Assembly: GCA_014529385.2 (NCBI GenBank)
Contig: CM043958.1
Location: forward strand, 119,731,518 to 119,795,517
Direction of reading: 5' to 3'
DNA: 64,000 nucleotides
Source of the DNA: Adiantum capillus-veneris
Lineage: Eukaryota; Streptophyta; Polypodiopsida; Polypodiales; Pteridaceae
This document shows positions 1 to 11,949 of the stretch, in pieces. Numbering within the stretch: position 1 is the first letter of the stretch; each line of letters opens with the position of its first letter. Below the pieces are notes generated by a model. That model was not told the DNA's origin and ran no database searches. It worked only from the letters and a program-made list of their open reading frames with translations. The translations under genes and the position numbers were made by a program.

Positions 1-1692
<1,692 letters not shown>

Positions 1693-1759
<67 letters not shown>
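1693..1759. repeat. (CT)n microsatellite
   Basis: This is a pure CT dinucleotide run, the reverse complement of the GA type seen at 906-1005 and 3766-3849. Confidence 0.98.
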
Positions 1760-1760
<1 letters not shown>

Positions 1761-2025
1761 AAATAAGAAACAATATCACTATCATTGGCAAAAAATTCAC
1801 TAAAAACCATGCCTTAAGTGTTATTTTAAGGGCCAAAAGAAAAAATTCCAGGCTAGTTTTGAGGGTGGCATTGAAGGAAACTGGCTAAATTTGGAGGATT
1901 TTAGTGTAAAACTTGGTATTAAAACAAAAAGTTAAGATATTCAATGTTTTTTTTTCTGTTTCTTCCTACAAAAGGTTTTGATCTTCCTCGCAAGATCCTC
2001 TCACTCTCTCTCTTTTAAAGTCAAG

Positions 2026-2435
2026 AGGATAGAGGATCCTTGGAGCACCATTACTTTTCAAGTCATATCCAAAACTCCTATTAACTATTTTAGTATTCAG
2101 ACCTCCACTCACAATTTTAATTGGTATGGATCTTACAATCATTCAAATTGTCTTGCTAGAAAGTGGATGTTTACAACATGACTCCATCAATGCTGATGAC
2201 TAGCCTGTCATACAGATATGACACATCAATAGGATAGAGGATCCTTGGAACACCATTACTTTTCAAGTCATAATCAAAACTCCTATTAACTATTTTAGTA
2301 TTCAGACCTCCACTCACAATTTTAATTGGTCTGGATCTTCCAATCATTCAAATTGTCTTGCTAGAAAGTCAATATTTACAGCATGACTCCATCAATGCTG
2401 ATTACTAGCTTGTCGTACGGATATGACATATCAAA
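2026..2435. repeat. 205-bp tandem duplication, two units
   Basis: Units at 2026-2230 and 2231-2435 both start AGGATAGAGGATCCTTGGA and share almost all their sequence, including CTCCATCAATGCTGAT near the end. A few substitutions separate them. No coding potential is visible. Confidence 0.9.
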
Positions 2436-3748
2436 AAGAAGCTAAACTATAAACTATCAGATAATGGCTTGACCTAAAACCCTAGTCAACAGGCAGCATG
2501 GGCATGTTTTTTTCCCCAACGCAGCAGTTTAAGTCTTCTGGTGCAAACTGGCTTAGACAAAGCAGAAAGCCCCATCAAACCAGACTTTTAGCATGGTTAA
2601 TAATTGAGCCACTTGCAAGACATTGAGACAAGCCCTATAATTCTCCATTTCATGTACATCATTCCTCACAATTGAATTGGTATGATCAACAAACTTTTGG
2701 AGGCACATTTGCTTCATAGAGCCAGGTACGTCTATGGCAGTGAGTTTGCCCTACTGCATAAAATCTTTAACAAGCCAATCCAAGGCATCAGATGCGATAG
2801 CATATAGCAAATGAGAAAGTGGGCACAGGAGCGATAGCATATAGCAAGGCATCAGATGCAATAGCATATAGCAAAGGAGAAAGTTTTTTGCAATTTTGCA
2901 GTGCACTCATCAACATCATATCTAATAAGCAATAAATTATTATGCTCTTCGAATGTTGTACGCTGGTGCTAGTACTACTACTTGTAGTCAACTGAAATAT
3001 TGGCGTATGCAGGAATCATATCATAGTAGTGCAAGCTGCTGTTCATGCCTCCTGATTCTTCGCAATATCGGATGGTCAATTAGCTCTCGCTTCCTACTTG
3101 CACCTGCATGATTTATTACTTCACTTCTGCTGCAATGCTGCTACATCTCCTTGGAGCTACGTCACATTAACCGACTCTTGCGGACACCATATTCTGCGAT
3201 GAATCGATTATGAGAGATGTTTCTATTTGTCTGCAGATCATTCCGAAATGCTTGCCTCATAAATTTTCAAACAGGTTATCAACAGAGCTCGACAAGGAGT
3301 GTGACTAAAGCCAAAGGCTCATCATACCATGACTTGCACTAGTGTCACACACTCTGCTAAAAGTGCAACCAGCTAGTTGCACCGAAGCCGCTGGCTTAAT
3401 TACTTGAGAATTATAGTCATCTTAAACTTTTCTGCTCCACTTTGACGTTTACTCGTTCTGCCCCTTGTCGTCTTCATCACCAACAGCCTGATTGCATCAA
3501 TAGAAAAACCCTCACTTCTCCTTTCCAGTGTTCAGGAAAAATGTGTCTCAGCTTAATATCATGCCGTTTTCAATTTCCAAAATGCCGGTTGAGTGCAAGG
3601 GAAAAATGAGAAATTCCACTCCAAAATAGAGAAAAATAGTGTAAAAACCTAAGAAAGTAACCTAATTTTCTAAATTTTCCTCTTGGCAAATTCAAGGAAA
3701 GGCATTTTGTATGACTAGGAAAATGTTTTTTCTCGAACACTGCTCCTT
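2436..3748. other. Intergenic; short direct repeats only
   Basis: No gene is supported. Near 2786-2880 the phrase GCATCAGATGC...ATAGCATATAGCAA is repeated in a short local duplication. The rest is unremarkable AT-rich sequence. Confidence 0.5.
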
Positions 3749-3764
3749 TATCTCTCTCTCTCTC

Positions 3765-3849
<85 letters not shown>
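3749..3849. repeat. (TC)n then (GA)n microsatellite at the 5' edge of the RPL7A retrocopy
   Basis: A short TC run (about 3749-3765) switches to a GA run (3766-3849), so the two arms are self-complementary. The RPL7A-derived sequence starts directly after it, and another GA run follows that gene's A-rich tail near 43265. Confidence 0.95.
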
Positions 3850-3851
<2 letters not shown>

Positions 3852-3937
3852 TTAGTCGTGACTCGTACAAGCATCTGTAGGACCAAGAGGGGTTAAGCAC
3901 TCATCCATCGGCTGGAGTCTCACTGTAAGCGTTCGCC

Positions 3938-4348
3938 ATGGCGGGGACAAAGTTTCCGGTACGTGCAACAGCGGAAAAGAAAAAGACCCTAGAGAAGGTG
4001 CAGAATTCTTGGTTTGAGAAGAGGCCAGAACAGTTTGGCATAGGAGGAGCATTATATCCAAAGAAGGACCTGCACATATTTTTCAAGTGGCCTAAGTATG
4101 TTCGCCTTCAAAGGCAAAGGAGGATCTTGAATCAGTGGCTTAAAGCTCCGCCTGCTTTGAACCAGTTTACCAAGACTCTGGATAAGAACATGGCATCTAG
4201 CCTCTTCAAGATGCTTATCAAGTACAGGCCAGATGACAAAGCTACCAAGAAAGAGCGCCTTTTGAAGAAGGCTCAGGCAAAAGCCAAGGGGAAGACAATT
4301 GAAAGCAAGAATCCTATTGTTGTGAAGTATGGAATTAACCATGTCACG
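3938..4348 (+). pseudogene. RPL7A: 60S ribosomal protein L7a (eL8) retrocopy, 5' half
   Basis: The frame from the ATG at 3938 encodes the first ~137 residues of cytosolic ribosomal protein L7a/eL8, a large-subunit protein. Recognisable words are [47 protein letters not shown] and [14 protein letters not shown]. There is no intron over these codons, whereas plant L7a genes normally have several, so I read it as a reverse-transcribed copy. The reading frame is cut after NHVT by retroelements A and B. The rest of the gene lies 38.4 kb away at 42750. Residues read after position 4348 belong to an LTR, not to L7a. Several changes from the plant consensus ([16 protein letters not shown]) fit a decaying copy. 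Confidence 0.92.
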
Positions 4349-4349
4349 T
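4344..4349. other. Left target-site duplications of elements B and A
   Basis: TCACG (4344-4348) is the left duplication of element B; its partner is 42745-42749. ACGT (4346-4349) is the left duplication of element A; its partner is 13090-13093. The final T of ACGT is the first base of B's LTR, which shows that A inserted after B. Confidence 0.85.
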
Positions 4350-5495
4350 TGTCAGGAGTTTTTGTGAGCAAGGGATTGCGCATATGTTCATACACATGCA
4401 TGGTGCATCAAATAAAGGATTGCCCATTTTCTAGAGCTAGGTGGTTATGTGGGGCCCACATGTGTACAGGTAGGACAGTGTGTACATAGTGCATCGATTT
4501 TCACTATTACTAGTACCAGTGTGTTTTTTCTATAATAATGAGGAGTTGGTAGTGCGTAAAACTTCTCGAGGAAGCTATCCGCGGGCCGACGACATGAGGT
4601 AAGGAGGTGCGTCAGATGGCATCTAGTGGCGTCAGGAGGGCGAACGGGGTCAATATTTGCACGCGGATGAGGACGGACACAACGTGGGTGTTTTCTTGTG
4701 AGAGTTATGCACAAAGGTCATCATTAGGACCACTTTTTGGGGCCACTTCACGTGGTTGCGAGACGCATTATTGAAAAGAAATGAGTGCCAGGTGTGCGGA
4801 TGATGCAAAAAGGTGACAACTATGCACTGCGAGGTCAGTTTTTGGCCTGTTCGGGGTCTGTTTGAGGTCATCTAAAAGGCCAAGGGTGCCCAACTAATAA
4901 AGCTAAGTGTGGGAACTGAAAAAACAGAGAGAAGACTAGAAAAAACGTGGAGAAGAGAGGAGGAGCAGCCGCAACTGTGTTTTTGCTCATTTTGGAGCCT
5001 ATTTTGGCCGTAAACTGCTCATCCGAGGTCGGATTTGAGCACTTTGACATTGTAGACTGGGGTTTTGGTCCGTTCCGGACGCGATGGCGCTGTCCATTTT
5101 GCCAAATTCCCCACTCTTTTCCTGCTGTTTTTCTGTGTAAGTTTCTCCTATGAATGAAGCTTCTTCTCCAATTTGTGATTGTATCGGGCTTATTTTACCC
5201 ATATTGTGTGAGCTATTTGCCCCATTGGTGTTGGCCCAAGCTCATTTGTATCTAAACATCAGAAATTCTCCTTTTTTGAGCTGAGTTTTTTGGGTGTGTG
5301 TGTGTGTGTGTGTCTGTGTGTGGAGTGGGCAAGTGGATAGTCTCTCTCCTCTCACTCCATAGGTGTGTTCCCTGTCTCGGCCAGGTGTGTTGTGTAAGCC
5401 GAGTGGTGCCCCATAGTGTGTGTGTGTGTGTATCTTCCCAAGAGTGTGTGTCGGGTTGTTATAGAGGCGCTGTGTGTGTTTTCATCCCGCTCACA
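4350..5495 (+). repeat. Element A left (5') LTR
   Basis: Starts TGTCAGGAG and ends CCCGCTCACA, 1,146 bp. It is matched base for base, apart from scattered changes, by 11950-13089. It contains two GT-rich stretches near 5297 and 5418. Frames inside it are present in both LTRs but resemble nothing known. Confidence 0.93.
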
Positions 5496-5501
5496 TTCTT
5501 T

Positions 5502-5519
5502 TGGTGCCCCCACGGAGGA
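5502..5519 (+). promoter_or_regulatory. Element A primer-binding site
   Basis: TGGTGCCCCCACGGAGGA begins with the TGG that pairs with a tRNA CCA end, 6 bases after the LTR. I could not assign the tRNA. Confidence 0.6.
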
Positions 5520-6245
5520 TCTTCTTCGAGTACCTTCTGCTTCGAGCTTCAAGCTTCGTGATTCGGGATTACAAGTTGCAGGTTGCAGATTACAGGTTAC
5601 AGGTTACAGGGACATGTACAGGTACAGGTACAGGTGATTCACACAGGTACAGGTAGCTGGAGTACAGTGATATACTAGCAGTGGTGTCACTTGCAGTTGT
5701 TGTGGGTATGCATCATTTAGCGCCTGTTTGAGCGCATTGTCTGCTGGATTGTACGTTACTTGTGGAAACTGCTATTGTACGCCTTTGTGGAGCCATACTT
5801 GGTTTTATTTGGCAGTCCCAGCCATTTCTGAGACTTGGTCTAGAAGATAGTCATTTCTGAGACTTGACTATACGCGATTTGCATTAGCCTTCGTGTGAGG
5901 GTCGATAGCATGAGGTTTTATTGAGCTGGGGGATTCTCAAATGTGGAGATCCTTTCGGTGATACAGGTAGCTGGAGCACCTTTTCGTGACCTCGTCATAG
6001 GCTATGTACTAGTGATTCCTATTTGATGCTCGGGTTCTATTGTTGACAGTTTATGTATACATATACAGTCTATATTTTGGGTTCCTACTACTCTATTTCT
6101 GGGGAAACTCTGCCAAAAACTTTCCAAGTTATGATGGCTGGTTTTTTGGTCTTTTGAGCCATTTATGCTGTTATGCTACTGAAATTTTGGCAAAATTAGA
6201 GGTTAAGTCAGGTGTGCCTTCTTGGGAGCTTCATGGTTGGATTTA
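5520..6245 (+). other. Element A 5' leader
   Basis: Non-coding leader between the primer site and the small ORF. About 5577-5655 carries overlapping ACAGGT/TACAGG tandem words. I see nothing else to annotate. Confidence 0.6.
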
Positions 6246-6470
6246 ATGGATGATCAAAATGGCCCTCAATTCACTCCATTTCATCTAACTCAAAGAATCC
6301 AGATAAATGTTCATGTTTCAAGGAAGATTTTTTTCCAGCAGCGCATAGTCTTTATGTTCGGGCCAAGAAGATTACGAGAGATCTTGGAATGTCCTTTGCC
6401 TGTTGTAATTCCGATGATTAACTATGAAAACTCATTTGATGTGCACGTGTTTGTCCTTATCTCAAGTTGA
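6246..6470 (+). CDS. Small leader protein upstream of gag (74 aa), shared with element D
   Basis: ATG at 6246, TGA ending at 6470. The product contains INVHVSRKIFFQQRIVFMFG followed by PRRLREIL and ends NSFDVHVFVLISS. The same protein type occurs twice in tandem in each LTR of element D (minus strand, for example 33140-32922), with INVWISRKIHFQQRIVFLFG and FGPERLNEIL at matching positions. Codons differ mainly at third positions (CAG CAG CGC versus CAA CAA CGT), which points to selection on protein. In A it lies directly before gag. The function is unknown and I recognise no domain. Confidence 0.6.
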   Translation: MDDQNGPQFTPFHLTQRIQINVHVSRKIFFQQRIVFMFGPRRLREILECPLPVVIPMINYENSFDVHVFVLISS

Positions 6471-6492
6471 GCTCCATTGAAGTTTCTGGGAA

Positions 6493-7920
6493 TTGAGTCA
6501 GTCAAAAGTTTTGGGTTCTTGCACGTGTGTTCAAAGGGGTTCTCAAAGCATTGAAACTTGGGTAGCCATGGCTTTCTCTTATCCGGAGTTTCATGGAAGA
6601 AGTGATGAAGATGTGGAAGAATTTTTGGAAAAGATGGAGGTTGCCTGCATTAGCAACCAGATTCATGACCTTGCGCAGATGTTACATCGTCTCCAAATTT
6701 GTTTGAAGAGTGATGCACGAGTTTGGTCTAAAGCATTTGAAGAGGAGTTGCGTGTGGCTGATCCACCTGTAAGGTTGATTTGGGACAATCTACGACATGG
6801 GTTGGAAGTGGAGTTTGTGAAGATAGAAGATCCTGACAAAATGTGGCAAGAAGTACAGGCTTTGGTGCAAAAGGAAGGTGAGCTAGTAGATGCGTACATA
6901 CGTAAGTTTTCATTGGCATGGGAGCGAACGTGCAAGGCCTTAGCACCACAGGTACCCCCGCCTGACATGATGAAGAAGGACAGGTTCTTGGCTGGTCTTT
7001 GGGAGAATATACGTTGGAGAGTGGAGCTAAAGAAGCCTAGGACATATGAAGATGCACTAGAGGTAGCAAGGAACAAAGAGTGGAAGTTGAGGAAAATGAG
7101 CCAGTTAGGGGTGGAGTCTTTGCCCATGAGGTCTGAATTTCAGCCTATAGAGTCTTTACAAGGTTGCATGTCAGGGGTTCATCACGAACCAGTGGTTCCT
7201 ATTACTACTCAGGTTATGCCAGCAGTGGTCACTACAGCAGTGCAAGATGATGGGCTAAGGCAAGACATGAGGCAAATGGTAGATTTGATGAAGAATCTCA
7301 ACCTAAACATGCTAGGTCAAGTGGGAAATAATCGAGGTCGAGGGAGGTTTGCAAATCAGCCAGGAGGTGAAGAAAGGCCTAGGAATGGTGTTGGACAAAG
7401 CAATGGTAGGTTTTGGAGGCAGTCGCCCACATGTTATAATTGTGGAGAGTTGGGTCACATCAGCCCGCAATGTGATAAGTCACCAAGGATGGGGGGAGAC
7501 ATGTATCCATTGCCAAGACAGGTGCTAACTAGGTCAAATGATTATGGCATCAAAATTAAGGGAGACAAAGGAACCAATGGACTGACCCAGGAGGAAAAGG
7601 GAAAGACAAAAGTGCTAAGTGTAGTCACCTTGGAGAAGGCATCAAAGCTAGAGGATACATTAGTGATGCCTATTGGGAAGAGGACCATAGAGGATAAGGA
7701 AGGAAGAAGTGCCCCAGGTCCTAGTAAGAAGAAAGGAAAGAGCCATGAAGGCGAGGATGTCAAGGCCAAGAGGAAAAGGAGAGCTCGTCGAAAGTTTCAT
7801 GTTTCATATTTTCCACTAGGGGATGGGCAATTAAGCTATGACTTGAAGGAGGATCTGACGAGCAGGAAGGCAGATGTTACTTTTGGGCAACTTATAGAGA
7901 TGGTGCCTAAGCTAAAGTGA
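6493..7920 (+). CDS. gag: Element A gag (475 aa frame)
   Basis: Structural Gag of the element, which would form the particle core and bind genomic RNA. The likely start is the ATG at 6568 (MAFSYPEFHGRSDEDVEEFL); the frame extends to 6493. The capsid-like region follows (WDNLRHGLEVEF, DAYIRKFSLAWERTC, KDRFLAGLWENIRWRVE). A CCHC knuckle CYNCGELGHISPQC lies at about residues 314-327, then a lysine/arginine-rich tail. It ends in TGA at 7918-7920. The next frame (protease) starts in the same phase 12 bases later, so Gag and Pol are separated only by this stop. Confidence 0.88.
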   Translation: MSQSKVLGSCTCVQRGSQSIETWVAMAFSYPEFHGRSDEDVEEFLEKMEVACISNQIHDLAQMLHRLQICLKSDARVWSKAFEEELRVADPPVRLIWDNLRHGLEVEFVKIEDPDKMWQEVQALVQKEGELVDAYIRKFSLAWERTCKALAPQVPPPDMMKKDRFLAGLWENIRWRVELKKPRTYEDALEVARNKEWKLRKMSQLGVESLPMRSEFQPIESLQGCMSGVHHEPVVPITTQVMPAVVTTAVQDDGLRQDMRQMVDLMKNLNLNMLGQVGNNRGRGRFANQPGGEERPRNGVGQSNGRFWRQSPTCYNCGELGHISPQCDKSPRMGGDMYPLPRQVLTRSNDYGIKIKGDKGTNGLTQEEKGKTKVLSVVTLEKASKLEDTLVMPIGKRTIEDKEGRSAPGPSKKKGKSHEGEDVKAKRKRRARRKFHVSYFPLGDGQLSYDLKEDLTSRKADVTFGQLIEMVPKLK

Positions 7921-7932
7921 CAGTGGAAGAGG

Positions 7933-9105
7933 ATGGTTAACCCAATGGAGAAAGAGCCAGAGAGAGGTTCAGTAAAGGTGTTGGCAATGGATGAGCTACC
8001 AGACATTTGTCCAATAGTAGATGTGTGGCATAAAAGGAAAAATTTGGGACAAGGTTATGTGGATGGCGGAGCCCAAATATGTGTCATAACACGCTCATGC
8101 GTTGAGAAGATGGGTCTCACAGTGGCTGGGGTGTCAGGTTTTCGGATCAGATTGGCAAACCATCAAAAAGTAAAATGCTTGGGTGTTGTAAAGAGCTTAG
8201 AAGTGGAGGCATATGATGCAAAGGCAGTGGTTGATTTTCATGTGATGCCAGCAGGGTTGGGAGCATATCCTATTATACTGGGCAGACCATGGTTACGTGC
8301 AGTGGGAGCTGTTCAAGATTGGCGACATGGTACGATTAGCCTCTATGGAAAGACAGGTACCAAGAAGCTTTATAATATGGACACAAGGAAACGATTAGAG
8401 GATCTTTATGAAGATGAGGATGATTCTAGTGATGAAGACTCTTCCACGGTGACAGATAAGGACAGTGATAGCACTACCAGCAGTGATGAGGATGCTGATG
8501 TTGCATTTCTTTTTATGGACAAAAAAATACAGGAGTTTGGTTTAGTTGCATTTGCAAATGAGGTTGAAGATGAAAGTGAAGGGCCTTATGAAGTGATTGA
8601 AGGGCTGATGCAAACCAAGGTTGAGTTGTCAAAGAAGCAGGAATTGATGACACAAATGATCAGTGGAGACCTCTCAGCTATGGAGAAGGATATATATTTG
8701 CACATGCTGGCTAGTTTTCTTGATTTGTTCATTATTTCATATGATGAGATCAGAGGGTTCAAGGGCGAAGAGATGCATATAGAGCTGAACGAAGGTGCTA
8801 AGCCAGTGTGGCAAAGGCTAAGAAGGATGGGTCAAGAGCAAATGGAAGCCTTGCGAGAAGAGGTGGACAAGTTGTTGAAGGCAGGGTTCATAGTCCCTGT
8901 GGAGACCACAGAATTGGTGAGTCCAGTAGTAGTTAGTCCAAAGAAGGATGGGAAGTGGAGGATTTGTGTAGATTTTAAGCCCTTAAACGCAGCCACTAAG
9001 AAGAACCCATATCCTCTTCCATTCATCGATCAGATCTTGGATTCAGTGGCAGGTTATGAGAGGTACAGTGTGTGTGTGATGGTTTTTCAGGCTATTTTCA
9101 ATTGA
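7933..9105 (+). pseudogene. pol: Element A pol, part 1: protease and N-terminal reverse transcriptase
   Basis: Begins in the same frame as gag. The aspartic protease region reads YVDGGAQICVITRS and later IILGRPWLRAVGAV, with the DGG form of the active site common in Tat elements. A long acidic spacer (DEDDSSDEDSS) leads to reverse transcriptase motifs KLLKAGFIVPV, SPKKDGKWRICVDFKPLN and NPYPLPFIDQILD. The frame is lost at about 9066-9080, where a GT dinucleotide run appears to have gained one unit. The rest of the RT continues in another frame. Confidence 0.88.
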
Positions 9106-9614
9106 AGATTGCTCTTAAAGACCACACAAAGACCACTTTTATTACGCCATGGGGCTGTTATTGCTACACAGTATTGCCATTTGGGTTGTCAAATGGACCT
9201 TCCTTCTATCAAGAGAGAGCGAATTGGGTGTTGGAACCATTCATTGGTAGTTGTGTTAAAGCTTTTATGGATGACTTTTGTGTTTATAGCAGTAGGGCTG
9301 AACACCATGAGAAGCTGCAGATGGTATTGGCTCGATATGATGAATGTGGAGGACAACTAAATCCAAAGAAATGTCATCTAGCATAGCCAAGGGTGAAGTT
9401 ATTGGGCCACATGGTGTCAGAAAATGGCATTGAGGCTGATCCAGACAAGGTTAAGTCTATTATTCTTCTTCCATCACCTACGAGTACGAAGCAATTGGCA
9501 ACCTTTCTACACAAAGTGAAGTACATGGCAAGGTTTATTCCATTGTCTTCTCAGATTCTTTATCCATTACAACAAGTGGCAAAGCATGATCCATTGCAAT
9601 GGGATGACAAGTAG
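9072..9614 (+). pseudogene. pol: Element A pol, part 2: reverse transcriptase palm and thumb
   Basis: Continuation of the RT after the GT-run frameshift: DGFSGYFQL, TPWGCYCYTVLPFGLSNGP and the catalytic KAFMDDFCVYSS, so both aspartates are kept. An in-frame TAG at 9384-9386 interrupts it before GHMVSENGIEADPDKV. A second TAG at 9612-9614 follows the DPLQWDDK segment that connects RT to RNase H. Confidence 0.88.
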
Positions 9615-9620
9615 GAAGAA

Positions 9621-10499
9621 GTGTTTCAAGAGGTGAAAGAGGTGTTAGGGGGGTTGTCAGCCATGCAGGCTCCTGATTGGGAGAAAGTGTTTTATGTAAA
9701 TCCATCAGTAGGGGATGATGCCATTGGAGCCATGCTATTGCAAAAGGGGAAGGGCAGCCATTATATGAGGCCAGTGTATTGTGCAAGCCGAGTGAAGTTG
9801 GTAGCGGAGAGAAAGTTCTCGGAAGTAGATCTAGTGATGGCCAGTGTAATATTTTCTTGTCGACGATTTCGTCATTACTTGCTACCACGGCCTTTTGTTT
9901 TCTTGACGAGTTATGCCTTTTTGCCACAGTTAATTAATGGTACTAACATGTCAAATGTGGTGAAGAAATGGGTAATTGAGCTGCAAGAGTTTGAGTTCTC
10001 TTTTCTAGTGGACGATAGTACAAGGGATACCCTAGCTGATTTGTTGACCTACAAGGAGAATCCCCTTACTGTTAAGGAAGAGGTGGTGAGAAAGGTAGTT
10101 GAAGAAGTGCCACAGATCAGCAATGCACATGTGTTGTTCTTTGATGGTTCTTACAGAAAGAGCCATGATGCAGCTTCAGGGGATATAGCACTTTATGATC
10201 CAGAGGGGAAGCTAGTATGCAAGAGAGGGTTCAAATTGGATGCTCATAGTAACAATGAGGCTGAATATGCTACTCTGGAAGCCGGATTACACATTTGTTT
10301 GAAGCATGGGGTTCAAAGGTTGAGCATAAAAGGTGATGCCTTGTTAGTGGTGAAACAAGTGTTGGGTGTGTGGAAGAGCAAGAATAGCTCATTGAAGGAA
10401 ATGTGTTTCAGAATTAAAGGCCTGTTAAAAAAGTTTGAAGCATGGAGCATCAGACACATTGAACGTGCTCTAAATGGGGAGGCACATGAAGCAGCTTAA
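9621..10499 (+). pseudogene. pol: Element A pol, part 3: two RNase H domains
   Basis: Same frame as part 2. The first RNase H (about residues 10-140) has VGDDAIGAMLLQKG, RPVYCASR and FSEVDLVMASVIFSCRRFRHYL, with the usual histidine/aspartate replaced in places, as in the degenerate gypsy domain of Tat elements. The second, complete RNase H (about 170-290) has VLFFDGSYRKS, NNEAEYATLEAGLHI, IKGDALLVVKQV and HIERALNGEAHEAA, covering the D-E-D-D catalytic set except that the final position reads as E rather than D. A TAA at 10497-10499 separates it from integrase. Confidence 0.88.
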
Positions 10500-10502
10500 G
10501 GC

Positions 10503-11921
10503 ATGATTGGGGAGCTATTTGTGTTGAGGACCAACTTACCTCTTTACCATGGTCGGGAAAGTTTGGTTCAAGAAGAGGAGTTTTTGCTAACAGAAATCAT
10601 TCCAAAGGAGATTCAGAAGTCTAAGAAGTATGGCTTTGTGCGTAGAGCATACAAGTACAAATTGATTGGTGATGCCTTATACATGAAAGGGGCTGATCTC
10701 GTGTTGAGACGTGTACCTTGGCGGGAGGAGCTTTACAGAGTGTTGGAAGAGAATCATGAAGGCGCATGTGGTGGCCATTTTGCTCTAAAGATCACCTTGC
10801 ATAAGATTTTGCAAGAGGGGTATGTATGGCCTAGTTTGCACAAGGATGTTCACCATTGGTGTAGGTCTTGCAATAGGTGTCAAGCATTTGGGAAGAGAGT
10901 GTTGAAGCCAGAGCTACGAAAAACCATTATGGCGTTTGATGTGTTTGAAAAGTGGGGGATTGATGCAATAGGCCCGTTACCTATCACAAGCAGGGGCAAA
11001 AGCTATATCTTGACGGCAGTGGACTATCTCTCTAGATGGGCAGAGGCTATAGCAGTAAAACAGATCACTGCAAAGGATGTGGAAAAATTTGTGTATGATG
11101 AAATATGTTGCAAGTTTGGGGTGCCATTAGAGTTACTTTCAGATAAGGGGCCAGGATTTAGAGCTAAACTGCTAGACTTCTTATGCACAAAGATGAAGAT
11201 TAGGCACCAGCATACCACTCCTTATTACCCGCAGTGTAATGGCTTAAATGAAAGATTCAATGGTGAGTTGGTACAAATTCTTTCTAAAGTGACAGAGCAC
11301 CAAGGAAAGAATTGGGATTTGGAATTTCCTAGTGCATTATGGGCTTATCGTACTTCGGTGAAGACAGGTACAGGGTTTACTCCATTTCATTTGGTGTATG
11401 GAAAGGAAGCACTATTGCCTGTGGAGGTAGAGTTTCGTGCAGTCAAGATGTTAGAGAAGTTGCTTGGGCCGCCTAGTGATGCATTCAAAGAGAGGCTCTT
11501 GCAGTTACAAGAGGTCCAGTTGGATAGGATGAGCGCATTGGAGCATTATGGGCAGATGCAGGATAAGGCTTTGGCAAAGATAAATGAAAAGGTCAAAAGT
11601 AAGGGTATCAAGAAACATGACTTGGTTTTGCGCTACAACAGTAAGCTGGACAACACCTTCCAAAAGAAGTTTCAAATTAAGTGGGAAGGCCCTTTCAAGG
11701 TAGTGGAGTGTTTTCCAAATGGCACATATCAGCTGGCTAACCTGGATGGTGTTCTACATAAGTCAAGGGTAAATGGATTGCGTCCTAAATTGTATCATGC
11801 TAGATTGATGATGGTGGAGCAAGATGAGCTGTCTGTGGATAAAGCAGTGTTGGTGAGGGATGAGGAGACCTGTGATGCGGCGAGTCTCATATCTCTCTTT
11901 GCTGCTACTGATCATGAATGA
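10503..11921 (+). CDS. pol: Element A integrase (472 aa open frame)
   Basis: Integrase, which would join the element's DNA to the genome. The HHCC zinc finger is HEGACGGHF...CRSCNRC. The catalytic D,D(35)E residues are in KWGIDAIGPLP, LLSDKGPGF and QCNGLNERFNGEL, all present. The C-terminal segment (DNTFQKKFQIKWEGPFKVVE, DGVLHKSRVNGLRPKLYH) is the usual GPY/F-like module. There is no chromodomain, as expected for Tat. The frame is intact and in phase with part 3; it would normally be part of the pol polyprotein. Confidence 0.88.
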   Translation: MIGELFVLRTNLPLYHGRESLVQEEEFLLTEIIPKEIQKSKKYGFVRRAYKYKLIGDALYMKGADLVLRRVPWREELYRVLEENHEGACGGHFALKITLHKILQEGYVWPSLHKDVHHWCRSCNRCQAFGKRVLKPELRKTIMAFDVFEKWGIDAIGPLPITSRGKSYILTAVDYLSRWAEAIAVKQITAKDVEKFVYDEICCKFGVPLELLSDKGPGFRAKLLDFLCTKMKIRHQHTTPYYPQCNGLNERFNGELVQILSKVTEHQGKNWDLEFPSALWAYRTSVKTGTGFTPFHLVYGKEALLPVEVEFRAVKMLEKLLGPPSDAFKERLLQLQEVQLDRMSALEHYGQMQDKALAKINEKVKSKGIKKHDLVLRYNSKLDNTFQKKFQIKWEGPFKVVECFPNGTYQLANLDGVLHKSRVNGLRPKLYHARLMMVEQDELSVDKAVLVRDEETCDAASLISLFAATDHE

Positions 11922-11949
11922 TCTAGCAGGCTGAGGGATGGGCAAATTA

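Noticed and set aside
4349-4489. C-terminal 46 residues of an apparent 183-aa protein starting at 3938
   Set aside because: The L7a frame runs into element A's LTR at 4350. The extra residues are LTR sequence, and the same bases recur at 11950.
4445-5202. Frames inside element A's LTRs (also at 12250-12753)
   Set aside because: They recur only because the LTR is repeated. There is no family resemblance and no sign of selection visible by eye.
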